NCBI GenBank assembly: GCA_910577195.1 | Contig: CAJTLP010000003.1 | Location: forward strand, 248,001-312,000 | Direction of reading: 5' to 3' | Length of the DNA: 64,000 nt | Source: an uncultured Eubacterium sp. | GTDB lineage: Bacteria > Bacillota > Clostridia > Oscillospirales > Acutalibacteraceae | Shown here: piece by piece, positions 52,050-61,656 of the stretch | Layout of the letters: each line of letters begins with the position of its first letter | Numbering within the stretch: position 1 is the first letter of the stretch | Made by a program: the position numbers and the translations under genes | The notes under the pieces: generated by a model | The model's database searches: none | Seen by the model: only the letters and a program-made list of their open reading frames with translations | Told to the model about the DNA's origin: nothing

Positions 52050-53967
52050 TTGTGTTCTCCTTAATCTCATATGTATTTTTGTCTAAATCTATAATAACGG
52101 CTGTGCCGTCGGAATATATGGCTCTCTGAATTCTTGTACTGCTCAAAAATTCGTGTTTAACCATTTCCTTGTTATAAAGCTTAGCCTGTAATTCGGCAAG
52201 CGGCTTAACACGTTCAATCTCTGCTTTAAGCTGTTCATCATCGAGCAAATCAGCATCAGCAGAGCGAGGATCTTTGCCTAATATCATATCCTTTTCAACA
52301 TAAGGATGAAAATACGGCATACCTGCATTTAATGCACAATGAAGATTTCCGCTTTCCCCTTTCGGAATACCCCAGTTGTTCCACCAATCCCACGGAATCA
52401 TAATGCAGTCGTGAAAAACCAAGCTTCCCAAAGGAACAGGAATTCCCACTGCAGCGCCGTTAACCTGCGGTCTTAAGGTATACGGACCGTGATGAACAAG
52501 TGCAATATGATTTAAAAGCTGCATGGCAGGCTCTTCGGAGGACATAATCATACCCTTTTCGTTCAGATAATCAAAACATTCTGCACGGTGCTTAATGCTT
52601 TCCTCCCTCGTAATTTTATGGTCAGGATGAAAACATTCGTCGCCATTCATAATGGAGAACACATCAAGGTATGCACCCTGCACATCAATACCGTGTTCAT
52701 CAAACTCAGAATATGTTTCCTTAACGTATTCAAGAGCCTGTGATGCACAAAGGAAGGTGTGCTCTCCTCCGTCCCATATTGAGCAATATGGATGTGTGCC
52801 GTCAATACGAGTTACGGCCTTTTCCATATCGAATCCCGGTGAGGTATAATAATAATCCCTGTACTGGTCGTGAAGCGCAAAAATATAATTCAGATTGCGG
52901 CAGGTGTCAGCAAGAGCTTTCATACCTTCCCAGCCTCCTGCCTCCTCACAAGGCGGTAAAATATAAGGATGATTATTATCATAACCCTCCTTGCCCCAGC
53001 CGTCTGTATGAATATAGAGCTTATCAAGACCCAACTCCTTGATTTTTTTCATTTCCTGTGCACGTGTTTCAAATGTGGCATAAAGCAATTTGTTTGTGCC
53101 GTTTTTATCATAAAACTTTGAGGCAGGCTGTATCTGTGAAAAAATCTTGTGATGAAGAACAGGACAGCCAATCAATTTTTCAATATTTTTATTTTTACCT
53201 ATTTTTTCATCTATTGTAACAAGCTGATTTGTTTCTATAAGATATTTTCTGTAATCCTTAGCGGCAGTATTATAATCCATATCATCGTGGAAAATGAATT
53301 TGATTTTTCTTTCATAGGAAAGCCGGCCTAAAGAGGACATCCAGTGCACGGAATTGACAAACGCCTGATGCCTGCCGGCTGAAGAAAACATACAGGCATC
53401 ATAGGGAGTCAGTGCAATAGCCGTAAATCCGTGACCGTCACAGACTCTGCCCCACATCGGCATATAGCAGTCGCCTGTATTGATTTTTCTTAAATAATGC
53501 TCAAAGCCGATTGTAGATAAAATATTCTCTTTATATCCGTCAGGCAACAAAAAGCCGTTTCGCATTGCATCGATATGATAGGATACCTTGCCTTTCTTCT
53601 TTGAATTAAAAGGAGCAGGAAAATAAACTGCCTGAATATCACAGCCTGTTTCATTTTCTGCTTTGAGAGAAAATTCAATCGTGTCCATTCCTGTGATTTT
53701 TGCCGTACAAATAAGTGTAAATCCCAGCTTTTTGCCGAATGCGATATAATTGCTGTATCGGCATATGATTTTATCGTCATATCTTTCAACGCTTTTCTTC
53801 AGGGCACTCATCAGCGGTCTGTATGTACTTACATAATGCTTTCCTGCCTGCTGACGAATAATAGCATACGGTCTTCTTCCGTCACTCACCCAAGAAAAGC
53901 CGTTATGCTGAATTTCATAATCACCGGTTAATTCATTATAGGCTAATTTAAGATTGCTCTTTTTCAT
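52036..53967 (-). CDS. GH129-type alpha-N-acetylgalactosaminidase
   Basis: 643 residues: an N-terminal beta-sandwich (to about 260), a TIM barrel and a short C-terminal part. No signal peptide. By length and layout it matches GH129 (type enzyme NagBb of Bifidobacterium bifidum, which takes alpha-GalNAc from Ser/Thr, the Tn antigen). As I recall, NagBb uses D435 as nucleophile and E478 as acid/base, with D330 also important. In this protein D330 (GWGKEGYD), D435 (GAYLDVF) and E478 (SSEEP) fall at precisely those numbers. A GH101-related or unclassified TIM-barrel hydrolase is the alternative. Its ATG shares one base with the GH29 stop (TAATG). Confidence 0.72.
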   Translation of the reverse strand: MKKSNLKLAYNELTGDYEIQHNGFSWVSDGRRPYAIIRQQAGKHYVSTYRPLMSALKKSVERYDDKIICRYSNYIAFGKKLGFTLICTAKITGMDTIEFSLKAENETGCDIQAVYFPAPFNSKKKGKVSYHIDAMRNGFLLPDGYKENILSTIGFEHYLRKINTGDCYMPMWGRVCDGHGFTAIALTPYDACMFSSAGRHQAFVNSVHWMSSLGRLSYERKIKFIFHDDMDYNTAAKDYRKYLIETNQLVTIDEKIGKNKNIEKLIGCPVLHHKIFSQIQPASKFYDKNGTNKLLYATFETRAQEMKKIKELGLDKLYIHTDGWGKEGYDNNHPYILPPCEEAGGWEGMKALADTCRNLNYIFALHDQYRDYYYTSPGFDMEKAVTRIDGTHPYCSIWDGGEHTFLCASQALEYVKETYSEFDEHGIDVQGAYLDVFSIMNGDECFHPDHKITREESIKHRAECFDYLNEKGMIMSSEEPAMQLLNHIALVHHGPYTLRPQVNGAAVGIPVPLGSLVFHDCIMIPWDWWNNWGIPKGESGNLHCALNAGMPYFHPYVEKDMILGKDPRSADADLLDDEQLKAEIERVKPLAELQAKLYNKEMVKHEFLSSTRIQRAIYSDGTAVIIDLDKNTYEIKENTNAKA

Positions 53968-55445
53968 TATTCCACCTCTATTTTAAAGCAAACAGGCATT
54001 GAGCTGTTCACTCTTTCGCTTAATTTAATGCTTAAATATTTTTTATTCTGTGTAAAGCTGACGGCTGTATCACTGCCGAGAACGGATATATTTTTTATAA
54101 CACAATGAAACATATCCATTGAGTCAGCAAGTGTTTTTATTCTGAACTCAGTTTTACCGTAAGGTTTAAGCGCAAAGGCATAAACCACACCTGTTTTGCA
54201 GGTAAATCGGTAATCCCTTGACGTATAGCTGAAATGCTCTGTAAAGGAGCCGCCCTTCTGCTTTTTACCCTCGCCGAACACCTTATAAGGCTGTGTGCCC
54301 CATATTGCTTCTTCATTTGCTTTTGTCCATTTTCCGAGAGATGAAATAATATTCCGTTCTTCACCACAGAAGGTTCCGTCTGCCTTTGGTCCTAAGTTGA
54401 GAACAAAGCATCCGTTCTTTGATATTACATCCAGAAAATTACAGGCAATGATTTCAGGCTTTTTAAAGCGATTCGTGGTGCAGTAGCTCCAGGCATTATA
54501 TGACGTAGAGGTTTCACCCTGCCAGATATAGGGACTTATATTTTCAAGCTGACCTCGTTCACGGTCAAAGATTGCACAATTATACATAACCGCATCGGAT
54601 TTATAATAAACGCAGACCTCTCTACCCCATTCCACAGAACGGTTATAATAGTAAGCAAGAAATTTTTTCATATAAGGTCTGAACGCTTTATAAGATACCC
54701 ACCAGTCAAAAAAGAGAGATGCAGGCTGATACCTGTCAATCAGATCGCAGGAGGACACAAGCCAGTCCTTAAGCCATTCTTCTGTAGGCTCAATACCGTG
54801 CTCCTGCTTAAGCATTGTAAAAAGATTGTTTCTCTTATGTACATTATGGCAATCGCCGTAAAGCTCACGGTATCTTTCATTCTGCGTCTCATTACTGTAG
54901 CCAACAGTTGAGCCGCCGTTTAAAAACCAGAAATGCTCGGCACGATGGCTTGATGTGGAAAAGATTATACCGGTCTTTTCACAAGCAGCTTTCAGCTCGC
55001 CGAGTATATCTCTTTTCGGACCCATATTAACGGAAGTCCACTCATTAAGATCACTGTTATACATTTTAAATCCGTCGTGGTGCTCACCCACAGGCATCAT
55101 AAATTTTGCACCGCTGGATTTTATAAATTCCGCCCATTCGACGGCATTGAATTTTTCAGCTCTGAACATCGGAATAAAATCACGATAATTAAAATTTTTA
55201 CCGTATTTCCTGATATGATGCCAGTAAGCCGGATTGCCTTTATAGTACATAAAGCGGCAATACCATTCGCTGAAATAAGCAGGCACACTGTAAATTCCCC
55301 AGTGTATAAAAATTCCGAACTTAGCATCCCTGTACCACTGCGGTACAGGATAATCCGAAAGACTTTCCCAATCGTCCTTATATTTTCCGTTTTCAATTAT
55401 CTCATCAATTTTCAGAAGATAATCATTCATTTGCTTATCGGTCAT
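53967..55445 (-). CDS. Alpha-L-fucosidase, GH29
   Basis: 492 residues. The GH29 hallmarks are PQWYRDAKFGIFIHWGIYS, VGEHHDGFKMYNS, a nucleophile Asp in SLFFDWW (D247) and KNGCFVLNLGPKADG. A C-terminal beta-sandwich follows. It releases alpha-L-fucose from glycans such as H, Lewis or core fucose structures; the linkage cannot be read here. No signal peptide, hence intracellular. It starts two bases after the GH110 stop, with GAGGG as SD. Confidence 0.93.
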   Translation of the reverse strand: MTDKQMNDYLLKIDEIIENGKYKDDWESLSDYPVPQWYRDAKFGIFIHWGIYSVPAYFSEWYCRFMYYKGNPAYWHHIRKYGKNFNYRDFIPMFRAEKFNAVEWAEFIKSSGAKFMMPVGEHHDGFKMYNSDLNEWTSVNMGPKRDILGELKAACEKTGIIFSTSSHRAEHFWFLNGGSTVGYSNETQNERYRELYGDCHNVHKRNNLFTMLKQEHGIEPTEEWLKDWLVSSCDLIDRYQPASLFFDWWVSYKAFRPYMKKFLAYYYNRSVEWGREVCVYYKSDAVMYNCAIFDRERGQLENISPYIWQGETSTSYNAWSYCTTNRFKKPEIIACNFLDVISKNGCFVLNLGPKADGTFCGEERNIISSLGKWTKANEEAIWGTQPYKVFGEGKKQKGGSFTEHFSYTSRDYRFTCKTGVVYAFALKPYGKTEFRIKTLADSMDMFHCVIKNISVLGSDTAVSFTQNKKYLSIKLSERVNSSMPVCFKIEVE

Positions 55446-55447
55446 AT

Positions 55448-57082
55448 TCAGCCCTCAACATCTACATTCCGGCAATTTACGCATTTTATCACTTTGCCTG
55501 AATTAATTTTGTTTCCTTTTACTTTTATATTATCTGCCGCTTTTGAACGAATACAATAGCCTTTATAGTTTTTAAATTGATTATTGATAATCCTTATATT
55601 CTTATGGACTGCACCCTTGTACACAGCATTTTCAGGCTTAATCAGTACAGGTGTCTGTCCGCAGTAATCAAAGGTATTATGATCAATTGTGACATCACGG
55701 CACATTCCGCTTTCATACCAGCTTTTTGCATCGTCGGACAGAAGAATGCTGCTCATTGACGTGCTTACAAAGTGATTGTCTTTGATTATAACTTTTCCTC
55801 TGGTCGTTAAGAGCAAGCCTCTTGTAATAATGCGATTTAAAGTGTTGTTTGCGAAATAAACATCAGGACAGGCGGATATATCTTCAATGACCTCTCCCAC
55901 AAGTGCCTTTTTGGAAGAGGCTACCTCTAATTCCATTTCATATTCATTCATAAGACGCGAGCTGATGATCTCTGTTTTTCCGTTTTCAAGCAGGCTCTTA
56001 GGGTGAATAAAAGCAATTTTATCACCCGGATGCAATGGATTATATCCGTGCGACTGCGGATGCATAAAGCTGACAGTCAGCTTGTTTTTATCGACACTTT
56101 TAATCTGATAATGAACACCGTGAACATTCAGGCAGTCATCACCGGCACCGTCAAACAAATTATTTTCAATATTAATTTTCCCTCTGCACATACAAACCTG
56201 AATAAAATCGGCAACAGATGCCATTTTACGTGCAGAATTTTCTTCAGGTGCAAATTCTGAATTTAACAAAGAAATATCCTTGCTGTCCTGAAGCACCAGT
56301 GCAAGTGAATAGTTAAAACGCTGTTTGATATTATCCAGTATTACATTTTCACACTGATTTACAAATATACCTGCGAACTGACGGCGCACATCAAAAAGAT
56401 AAAAGCAATCACCTGTTTTAAATCTGAAAGTATTAAGATAATGGACACGTATTTTTCCGTTACCTGAATCTTCCATTCTTATTGCATCGATAAGCGGATG
56501 CGATACACGCTTAATCTTATTCGGTGTGTTTTCACGAATCAGTCCGATCCAGTGTGCATTCAAAGCACTTTCATCAGCGGCACAGCAGTAATCCGTTCCA
56601 TAAAAATACAGCTTATTATTTTCTAATTTATACAGACTGTCGCTGTCAATCTGAAAATCGACATAAAAATGGGATTTACGGATTACTTTGAGCTCATGCA
56701 TATCCGGATGCAAATGGCGTATTTCCAGATTCTTTAAAGTAATATTCCGACAATGTTCAACGGCAATATTGGTTACCTTACCGTCAATGATAAAAACAGA
56801 GCCGTTTCCGTCAAATATTAAATCATTAATATGATTAAAATAAACAGGCACTGCATTCAAGTGTGGTGTTTCTTCTGCTGAAAATTCACTGTCACCTACT
56901 GTATTGGTAATATAGAGCATATATTTTTTACATTTGTCACTGCTGAAAAAATATGTGCCCTTTTCAAAGCGGATTGTTTTTTCATCATCAATCTGCCCTG
57001 CATCTTCAATCAGCTTAAACAACTCAGTTGTTATATCCTTATTCGGTTTTATTCCGTAATCTGCAGCGTTTAAAATTTTCAT
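55448..57082 (-). CDS. GH110 exo-alpha-galactosidase (right-handed beta-helix)
   Basis: 544 residues built of parallel beta-helix repeats. The blocks NLFDGAGDDCLNVHGVHYQI (GDDC at 314-317), RGLLLTTRGKVIIKDN, and SDDAKSWYESGMCRDVTIDHN match GH110, whose members remove alpha-1,3-linked galactose from blood group B or linear alpha-Gal structures. Known family members are usually secreted or periplasmic; no signal peptide is seen here. AGGAGA precedes ATG 57082, seven bases after the amidohydrolase stop. Confidence 0.88.
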   Translation of the reverse strand: MKILNAADYGIKPNKDITTELFKLIEDAGQIDDEKTIRFEKGTYFFSSDKCKKYMLYITNTVGDSEFSAEETPHLNAVPVYFNHINDLIFDGNGSVFIIDGKVTNIAVEHCRNITLKNLEIRHLHPDMHELKVIRKSHFYVDFQIDSDSLYKLENNKLYFYGTDYCCAADESALNAHWIGLIRENTPNKIKRVSHPLIDAIRMEDSGNGKIRVHYLNTFRFKTGDCFYLFDVRRQFAGIFVNQCENVILDNIKQRFNYSLALVLQDSKDISLLNSEFAPEENSARKMASVADFIQVCMCRGKINIENNLFDGAGDDCLNVHGVHYQIKSVDKNKLTVSFMHPQSHGYNPLHPGDKIAFIHPKSLLENGKTEIISSRLMNEYEMELEVASSKKALVGEVIEDISACPDVYFANNTLNRIITRGLLLTTRGKVIIKDNHFVSTSMSSILLSDDAKSWYESGMCRDVTIDHNTFDYCGQTPVLIKPENAVYKGAVHKNIRIINNQFKNYKGYCIRSKAADNIKVKGNKINSGKVIKCVNCRNVDVEG

Positions 57083-57089
57083 AATTCTC

Positions 57090-57959
57090 CTAAAGCATAT
57101 GTTTTATCGGTGTAATCGGTTTAAGATGATTAAAAGCATAAAAGCCTTTTGCGTTGTCAAAAAGAAATTTCTGCTTATTTTCTTCCGAAATGTCATTTGA
57201 CTTAAGTATAAAATCAAAGCTCATTTTATATGTGATTTCAACCATAGTACGCGGATAATCACTGCCCCACATCAGCTTATCAAAGCCGCATATTTCAGCT
57301 GCCTCATTTATCGCCTTCAGAGCTGAGGGATAAGGATAAAACTCGCTGTTAAAGAGCCAGGTTATACCGCCGCTTTCAATGTAAACATTTTTATTCTGGG
57401 CAAGCTTAATCTGCTCTTTCCAGTTCTTTCTTGTTACCATACCGAAATGACCCACAGCAATTTTTAAGTCAGAATACTGCTGTATCATTTCAAGCAGTGA
57501 GCCTGTCTGCAAATCACCATCAGCCATATCTATGGAAATAAACATATTGTTTTTTTCGGCAGCTTCAAAGACCTTATAATGCTTTGTTAAATCCTGTGTC
57601 GGCAGTCTGCCTGCACAAATTTTAATTCCGTCAAAGCCGTTTGCCTGAAAGGCTTTGCCCTCTTCATAAAGGCTGCATATCTTAAGTCTGTCAGGATAAT
57701 TCTTCTTTGCCGTAATCAGATAATTGTCCTGATTTCCGTCAATTTCCTCCTGTGTAATCACAGCACCATTCACACCTGCATAATCCATATTGGAAATCAG
57801 CATATCAGCAGTATTCTCACCGCTTATCATATAGGGCGGCATCATCTGTCTTATTTCACCGCCGAAATTGCTTTTACCGTTTTTAAGAGCAAAAACGTCT
57901 TTTCCGTCCACTCTGCCGTTCTGCTTTTTCCAAAGATGTGTATGTGCATCAATAATCAT
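57090..57959 (-). CDS. Amidohydrolase family 2 protein (putative sugar lactonase)
   Basis: 289-residue TIM-barrel hydrolase. The N-terminal metal motif DAHTHLW (4-10), the central AVGHFGMV (His) and the closing GSDYPRT (Asp) are those of the COG2159/COG3618 class that includes L-fucono- and L-rhamnono-lactonases. Lying between sugar dehydrogenases and a UxaA-type dehydratase, lactone opening is the likeliest job. It overlaps the uxaA-type gene by four bases (ATGA). Confidence 0.8.
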   Translation of the reverse strand: MIIDAHTHLWKKQNGRVDGKDVFALKNGKSNFGGEIRQMMPPYMISGENTADMLISNMDYAGVNGAVITQEEIDGNQDNYLITAKKNYPDRLKICSLYEEGKAFQANGFDGIKICAGRLPTQDLTKHYKVFEAAEKNNMFISIDMADGDLQTGSLLEMIQQYSDLKIAVGHFGMVTRKNWKEQIKLAQNKNVYIESGGITWLFNSEFYPYPSALKAINEAAEICGFDKLMWGSDYPRTMVEITYKMSFDFILKSNDISEENKQKFLFDNAKGFYAFNHLKPITPIKHML

Positions 57960-59317
57960 AAGGTAACTCCGTCTTTAAAAATGGCTATTTCACGGTAGCC
58001 GTTTACTTCGTTTTTCGTTTCTTTTCCGTTTGCAGTTTCAACAATCAGGCTGAATAAATCCTTTGCTTCATTGTCCTGTGCGTTAAAATCAATCCAGCTC
58101 TTTTTATGCTCTGTAAGTCTTGTATTCGTAGATATTTTAAGGGTAGGCACAGGTGCACCGAGCGGTGTACCCCTGCCTGTTGTAAAGAGTATCATATGGC
58201 AGCCTGCAACAGTCAGATTCGTAACCGCTACCATATCATTGCCGGGACCGTTAAGGAGGTTAAGTCCTGTTGCTTTGGCAGTATCACCATAGTCAAGAAC
58301 TGCAGTTACAGGTGCTTTTCCGCCTTTCTGAACACAGCCGAGTGATTTTTCCTCAAGCGTTGTTATTCCGCCCTCTTTGTTACCAGGTGAAGGATTTTCA
58401 CTTACAGGCTGATTATGAGAAATAAAATATTTTTTGTAATTATTTATCAGCTTTGCCGTTTCTTTAAAAACCGTTTCATTAACACATCGGTTCATCAGAA
58501 TCTGTTCCGCGCCGAACATTTCAGGCACCTCTGTCAATACGGCAGTACCGCCCATTTCAGTTATTTTATCTGTTATTCTGCCCACAAGCGGATTGGCGGT
58601 TATACCTGACAAGCCGTCACTTCCGCCGCATTTCAGTCCGATTTTCAGCTTTGAAATCGGAACATCCATTCTGATATCCTTTTCTGCCTGCTGCTGAAGC
58701 TCGGATATCATTTTTACGCCCTCTGCAATTTCATCCGCACAGTCCTGCGCATTCAGAAATCTGATTCTTTCCTCATCATATTCACCGAGTATCTTCTTCA
58801 ACTCGGTAATATTGTTATTCTCACATCCGAGACCCAGCACAAGCACGCCGCCTGCATTTGGGTGCTTAATAAGATTGCAAAGAATTTTCTGTGTAACAAG
58901 CAAATCATCACCAAGCTGACTGCAGCCATAAGGGTGCGTATAAGCAAAAGCACCTGTCTTTTGCGCAATCCTGTTTGCAGCACCGTTTATACAGCCCACT
59001 GTAGGAATGATCCACACATCATTTCTGATTCCGATTTCACCGTTTTTACGCGGATAGGCTGAAATGGTTATAGGCAATTCAGTGCTGTTTTTCTGCATAA
59101 AAGGAGAATATGTATATTCCTTTTCGCCTGACAAGGCTGTTTTAAGATTATGTGAATGTACATGCTCCCCTGCTTTAACATCCTGCTTTGCAGTGCCAAT
59201 CGGATAGCCGTATTTGATTATATCTTCACCCATTTTAATATCACATACAGCGTATTTATGCCCATTATCAGGATTCACTTTTACGTTATCATCAGGGTGT
59301 ATCAGGATAAAATCCAT
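57956..59317 (-). CDS. uxaA: UxaA-family altronate/sugar-acid dehydratase
   Basis: 453 residues in one chain: an N-terminal SAF domain (about 1-75) and the large C-terminal UxaA domain, with YPRKNGEIGIRN, HPYGCSQLGDD, GLGCENN, GLKCGGSDGLSGITANP and TTGRGTPLG; these hold the metal and substrate residues. Family members dehydrate D-altronate; in Campylobacter jejuni split UxaA proteins belong to the L-fucose locus. It overlaps uxaB by 16 bases, with GGGAGG as SD. Substrate could be altronate or L-fuconate. Confidence 0.9.
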   Translation of the reverse strand: MDFILIHPDDNVKVNPDNGHKYAVCDIKMGEDIIKYGYPIGTAKQDVKAGEHVHSHNLKTALSGEKEYTYSPFMQKNSTELPITISAYPRKNGEIGIRNDVWIIPTVGCINGAANRIAQKTGAFAYTHPYGCSQLGDDLLVTQKILCNLIKHPNAGGVLVLGLGCENNNITELKKILGEYDEERIRFLNAQDCADEIAEGVKMISELQQQAEKDIRMDVPISKLKIGLKCGGSDGLSGITANPLVGRITDKITEMGGTAVLTEVPEMFGAEQILMNRCVNETVFKETAKLINNYKKYFISHNQPVSENPSPGNKEGGITTLEEKSLGCVQKGGKAPVTAVLDYGDTAKATGLNLLNGPGNDMVAVTNLTVAGCHMILFTTGRGTPLGAPVPTLKISTNTRLTEHKKSWIDFNAQDNEAKDLFSLIVETANGKETKNEVNGYREIAIFKDGVTL

Positions 59318-60627
59318 CTTACTGCCTCCCTTATACCGTTGTTATGAATTCTCTCAAGACATTCATTTGCAAAAGCTGACATACTGCTTAAGTCACAGTT
59401 CCATAATTCTGTATTTGATAAAATATCATTTACAGAATGATTCTTAATATAATCAACTGCTGATTGATCATCGCTTACATCATTGGTCTTATAGTATTCA
59501 ATCAGACAGGCAAGAGAAAACACCAAAGGCTTTGGTATTTCACCATTCTTTTTCATATAATCTGCAATCGTAGGAAGCACTCTTGCAGTAAATTTGCTTA
59601 CGGAATTCAGTGAAATGGATTTCCACATATGCTTAATATACGGATTCGCAAAGCGCTCCAGCACGGCAGAGGCAAAATCCCTGTTCTCATCACTTTCACC
59701 GAGAGCCGGCAGTATATAATTAAACAGACAAGTATTTAAAAACGCATTCAGTTCATCATCTTTCAGGCTTTCGCCCACCGTTTCAACACCGCATAAAAGC
59801 GACGGAAAAACAAGAGAGGTATGAGAGCCGTTTAAAATACGCACCTTCATTTTTTTATAAGGCGTTACATTGTCTGCCCATATAACATTTAAGCCTGCTG
59901 TGCTTAACGGAAGTTCATTCTCATAATCCCCCTCAATCACCCAGAGGTGATAAGGCTCAGCCGTATTTAACAGCTTATCCTCGTAACCGATTTCCGAAAA
60001 AAGTGTCTGTGCCTCATTATTGGGATATCCTGTAACAATCCTGTCGACCAGAGAATTACAGAACTTATTTTCGTTACCAATCCAGTCGATAAAATCCTCT
60101 TCAAGATTCCAGAGCCTTGCATATTTTAAAACACATTTTTCAAGCTCCTTTGCATTATTGTCAATCAGCTCACAGGCAAAAATAACAAAACCGCCAAGCT
60201 TCGCCTTATACCTTTCATAAAGCAGCTGTGTCAGCTTGGCAGGAAAGGATTTTGCAGGACTGTCCGTTAACTTATCATCAGGCGAGAAAGCAATTCCTGC
60301 CTCCGTTGTGTTCGAAATAATAAATCTCAAATCAGGATTTTGTGCCAGCTCCAGATAAGCATTAAAATCTCTGTAAGGATTGATTGCACGTGTTACGGAA
60401 TGAATTTCTGTACGCCTGCAAACCTCACGTCCGTTTTTTATACCGCGCAAATACAGATTATATTTACCCTGCTGTGCCTGAATTACATCAACCTGTTTGG
60501 AATCCGTCGGCGAAACAATGACTATTTTTCCGCCGTACAAATTATCCTTATTCAGCTTATCAATAAAATAATCTGCAAATCCACGCAGGAAATTGCCTGT
60601 ACCAAACTGTAATATTTTTTCTTTCAT
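59302..60627 (-). CDS. uxaB: UxaB-type tagaturonate reductase (mannitol dehydrogenase family)
   Basis: 441 residues of the long-chain polyol dehydrogenase family. The NAD loop is LQFGTGNFLRGF (residues 6-17) and the catalytic motif KMKVRILNGSHTSLVF holds the Lys, Asn and His of the active site. In E. coli UxaB reduces tagaturonate to altronate, the substrate of UxaA; the adjacency here supports a uronate or related sugar-acid pathway. The ATG lies three bases after the previous stop, with GCGGAG as SD. Confidence 0.88.
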   Translation of the reverse strand: MKEKILQFGTGNFLRGFADYFIDKLNKDNLYGGKIVIVSPTDSKQVDVIQAQQGKYNLYLRGIKNGREVCRRTEIHSVTRAINPYRDFNAYLELAQNPDLRFIISNTTEAGIAFSPDDKLTDSPAKSFPAKLTQLLYERYKAKLGGFVIFACELIDNNAKELEKCVLKYARLWNLEEDFIDWIGNENKFCNSLVDRIVTGYPNNEAQTLFSEIGYEDKLLNTAEPYHLWVIEGDYENELPLSTAGLNVIWADNVTPYKKMKVRILNGSHTSLVFPSLLCGVETVGESLKDDELNAFLNTCLFNYILPALGESDENRDFASAVLERFANPYIKHMWKSISLNSVSKFTARVLPTIADYMKKNGEIPKPLVFSLACLIEYYKTNDVSDDQSAVDYIKNHSVNDILSNTELWNCDLSSMSAFANECLERIHNNGIREAVRWILS

Positions 60628-60630
60628 AAT

Positions 60631-61656
60631 CTACTCCGCGTCTGAAAATTTAATAAGCAGCTTAGTAAGAGTACCGTCATTATTCACAAGTGTATCAAAG
60701 GCAGTTTTTGCATTTTTGGCATCATAAATTCCGCTAATCATTTTTGCAGGATTCACCTTACCTGCTTTTACAAGCTCAATGAGTTCTTCAAAATCCTTTG
60801 TAAAAGCATTACGGCTGCCGAAAATATTAAGCTCCTTTTTCAGTATTACTGAGTGAACAAATGTGGTTTCACGTTTGCCGTTGCCTATAAGGATAATATT
60901 AGCACCGTGTGCGGCATTGTCAATACAATTTAAAAATGTTTCCGGTGCACCGCAGGCTTCCACACAAACATCAAAGCCATTGCCGGCAGTAAATGAATGA
61001 CACTCCTTCTCCAGATTCTGTTCTTTCACGTTGATTACTATATCCGCGCCATATTCCTTTGCAAGCTCCAGACGGCTTGAAAGCATATCAGCAATTGCGA
61101 CGTTCGCTCCCATAGCCTTTGCTTTAAGAAGTGCAAAAAGTCCTATAGGACCTGCGCCCATAATAAGCAGGTTATCACCTTGTTTAACCTCAGCTCTTGA
61201 CAGGGCGTGATTACTGATTGAAAACGGCTCAATCAGAGCAAGCTCCTGAGCAGACAAGCCTTTACCGTCGATAATACGGTCAACAGGCATTGTGATATAT
61301 TCCTGAAAGCTGCCGTCACGCTGAACACCCATTGTCTGATTATCCGTACAGGCATTGACGATTCCTCTTCTGCAGGAATAACATTCGCCGCAGTTGAAAT
61401 AAGGATTGCAGGTTACAACATCACCTTTTTTCAGTCCCCTGTCATTTTCAGGGATTTCAACAATCTGTGCTGAAAATTCGTGACCGGGTATTCTCGGATA
61501 GGTTGTAAAAGGCTGATTGCCTGTAAAGGAGGCAACGTCAGCACCGCAGATTCCGCAGTAAAGCACCTTTAAAAGAGCTTCGCCATCATTAATTATAGGC
61601 TTTTCCTTATCAATAATTTTAATTTCAAATGGTTTTGTTATTTCAATTGCTTTCAT
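60631..61656 (-). CDS. Zinc-dependent medium-chain alcohol/sugar dehydrogenase
   Basis: 341 residues from ATG 61656, which shares a base with the preceding TGA (TGATG). Catalytic zinc ligands are in YCGICGADVASF and PGHEF, and the structural zinc in CNPYFNCGECYSCRRGIVNAC. The NAD fold is LLIMGAGPIGLFALL. It resembles L-idonate, galactitol or sorbitol dehydrogenases. In this operon it may act on a sugar acid or an aldose; L-galactonate-type oxidation is another option. Confidence 0.88.
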   Translation of the reverse strand: MKAIEITKPFEIKIIDKEKPIINDGEALLKVLYCGICGADVASFTGNQPFTTYPRIPGHEFSAQIVEIPENDRGLKKGDVVTCNPYFNCGECYSCRRGIVNACTDNQTMGVQRDGSFQEYITMPVDRIIDGKGLSAQELALIEPFSISNHALSRAEVKQGDNLLIMGAGPIGLFALLKAKAMGANVAIADMLSSRLELAKEYGADIVINVKEQNLEKECHSFTAGNGFDVCVEACGAPETFLNCIDNAAHGANIILIGNGKRETTFVHSVILKKELNIFGSRNAFTKDFEELIELVKAGKVNPAKMISGIYDAKNAKTAFDTLVNNDGTLTKLLIKFSDAE

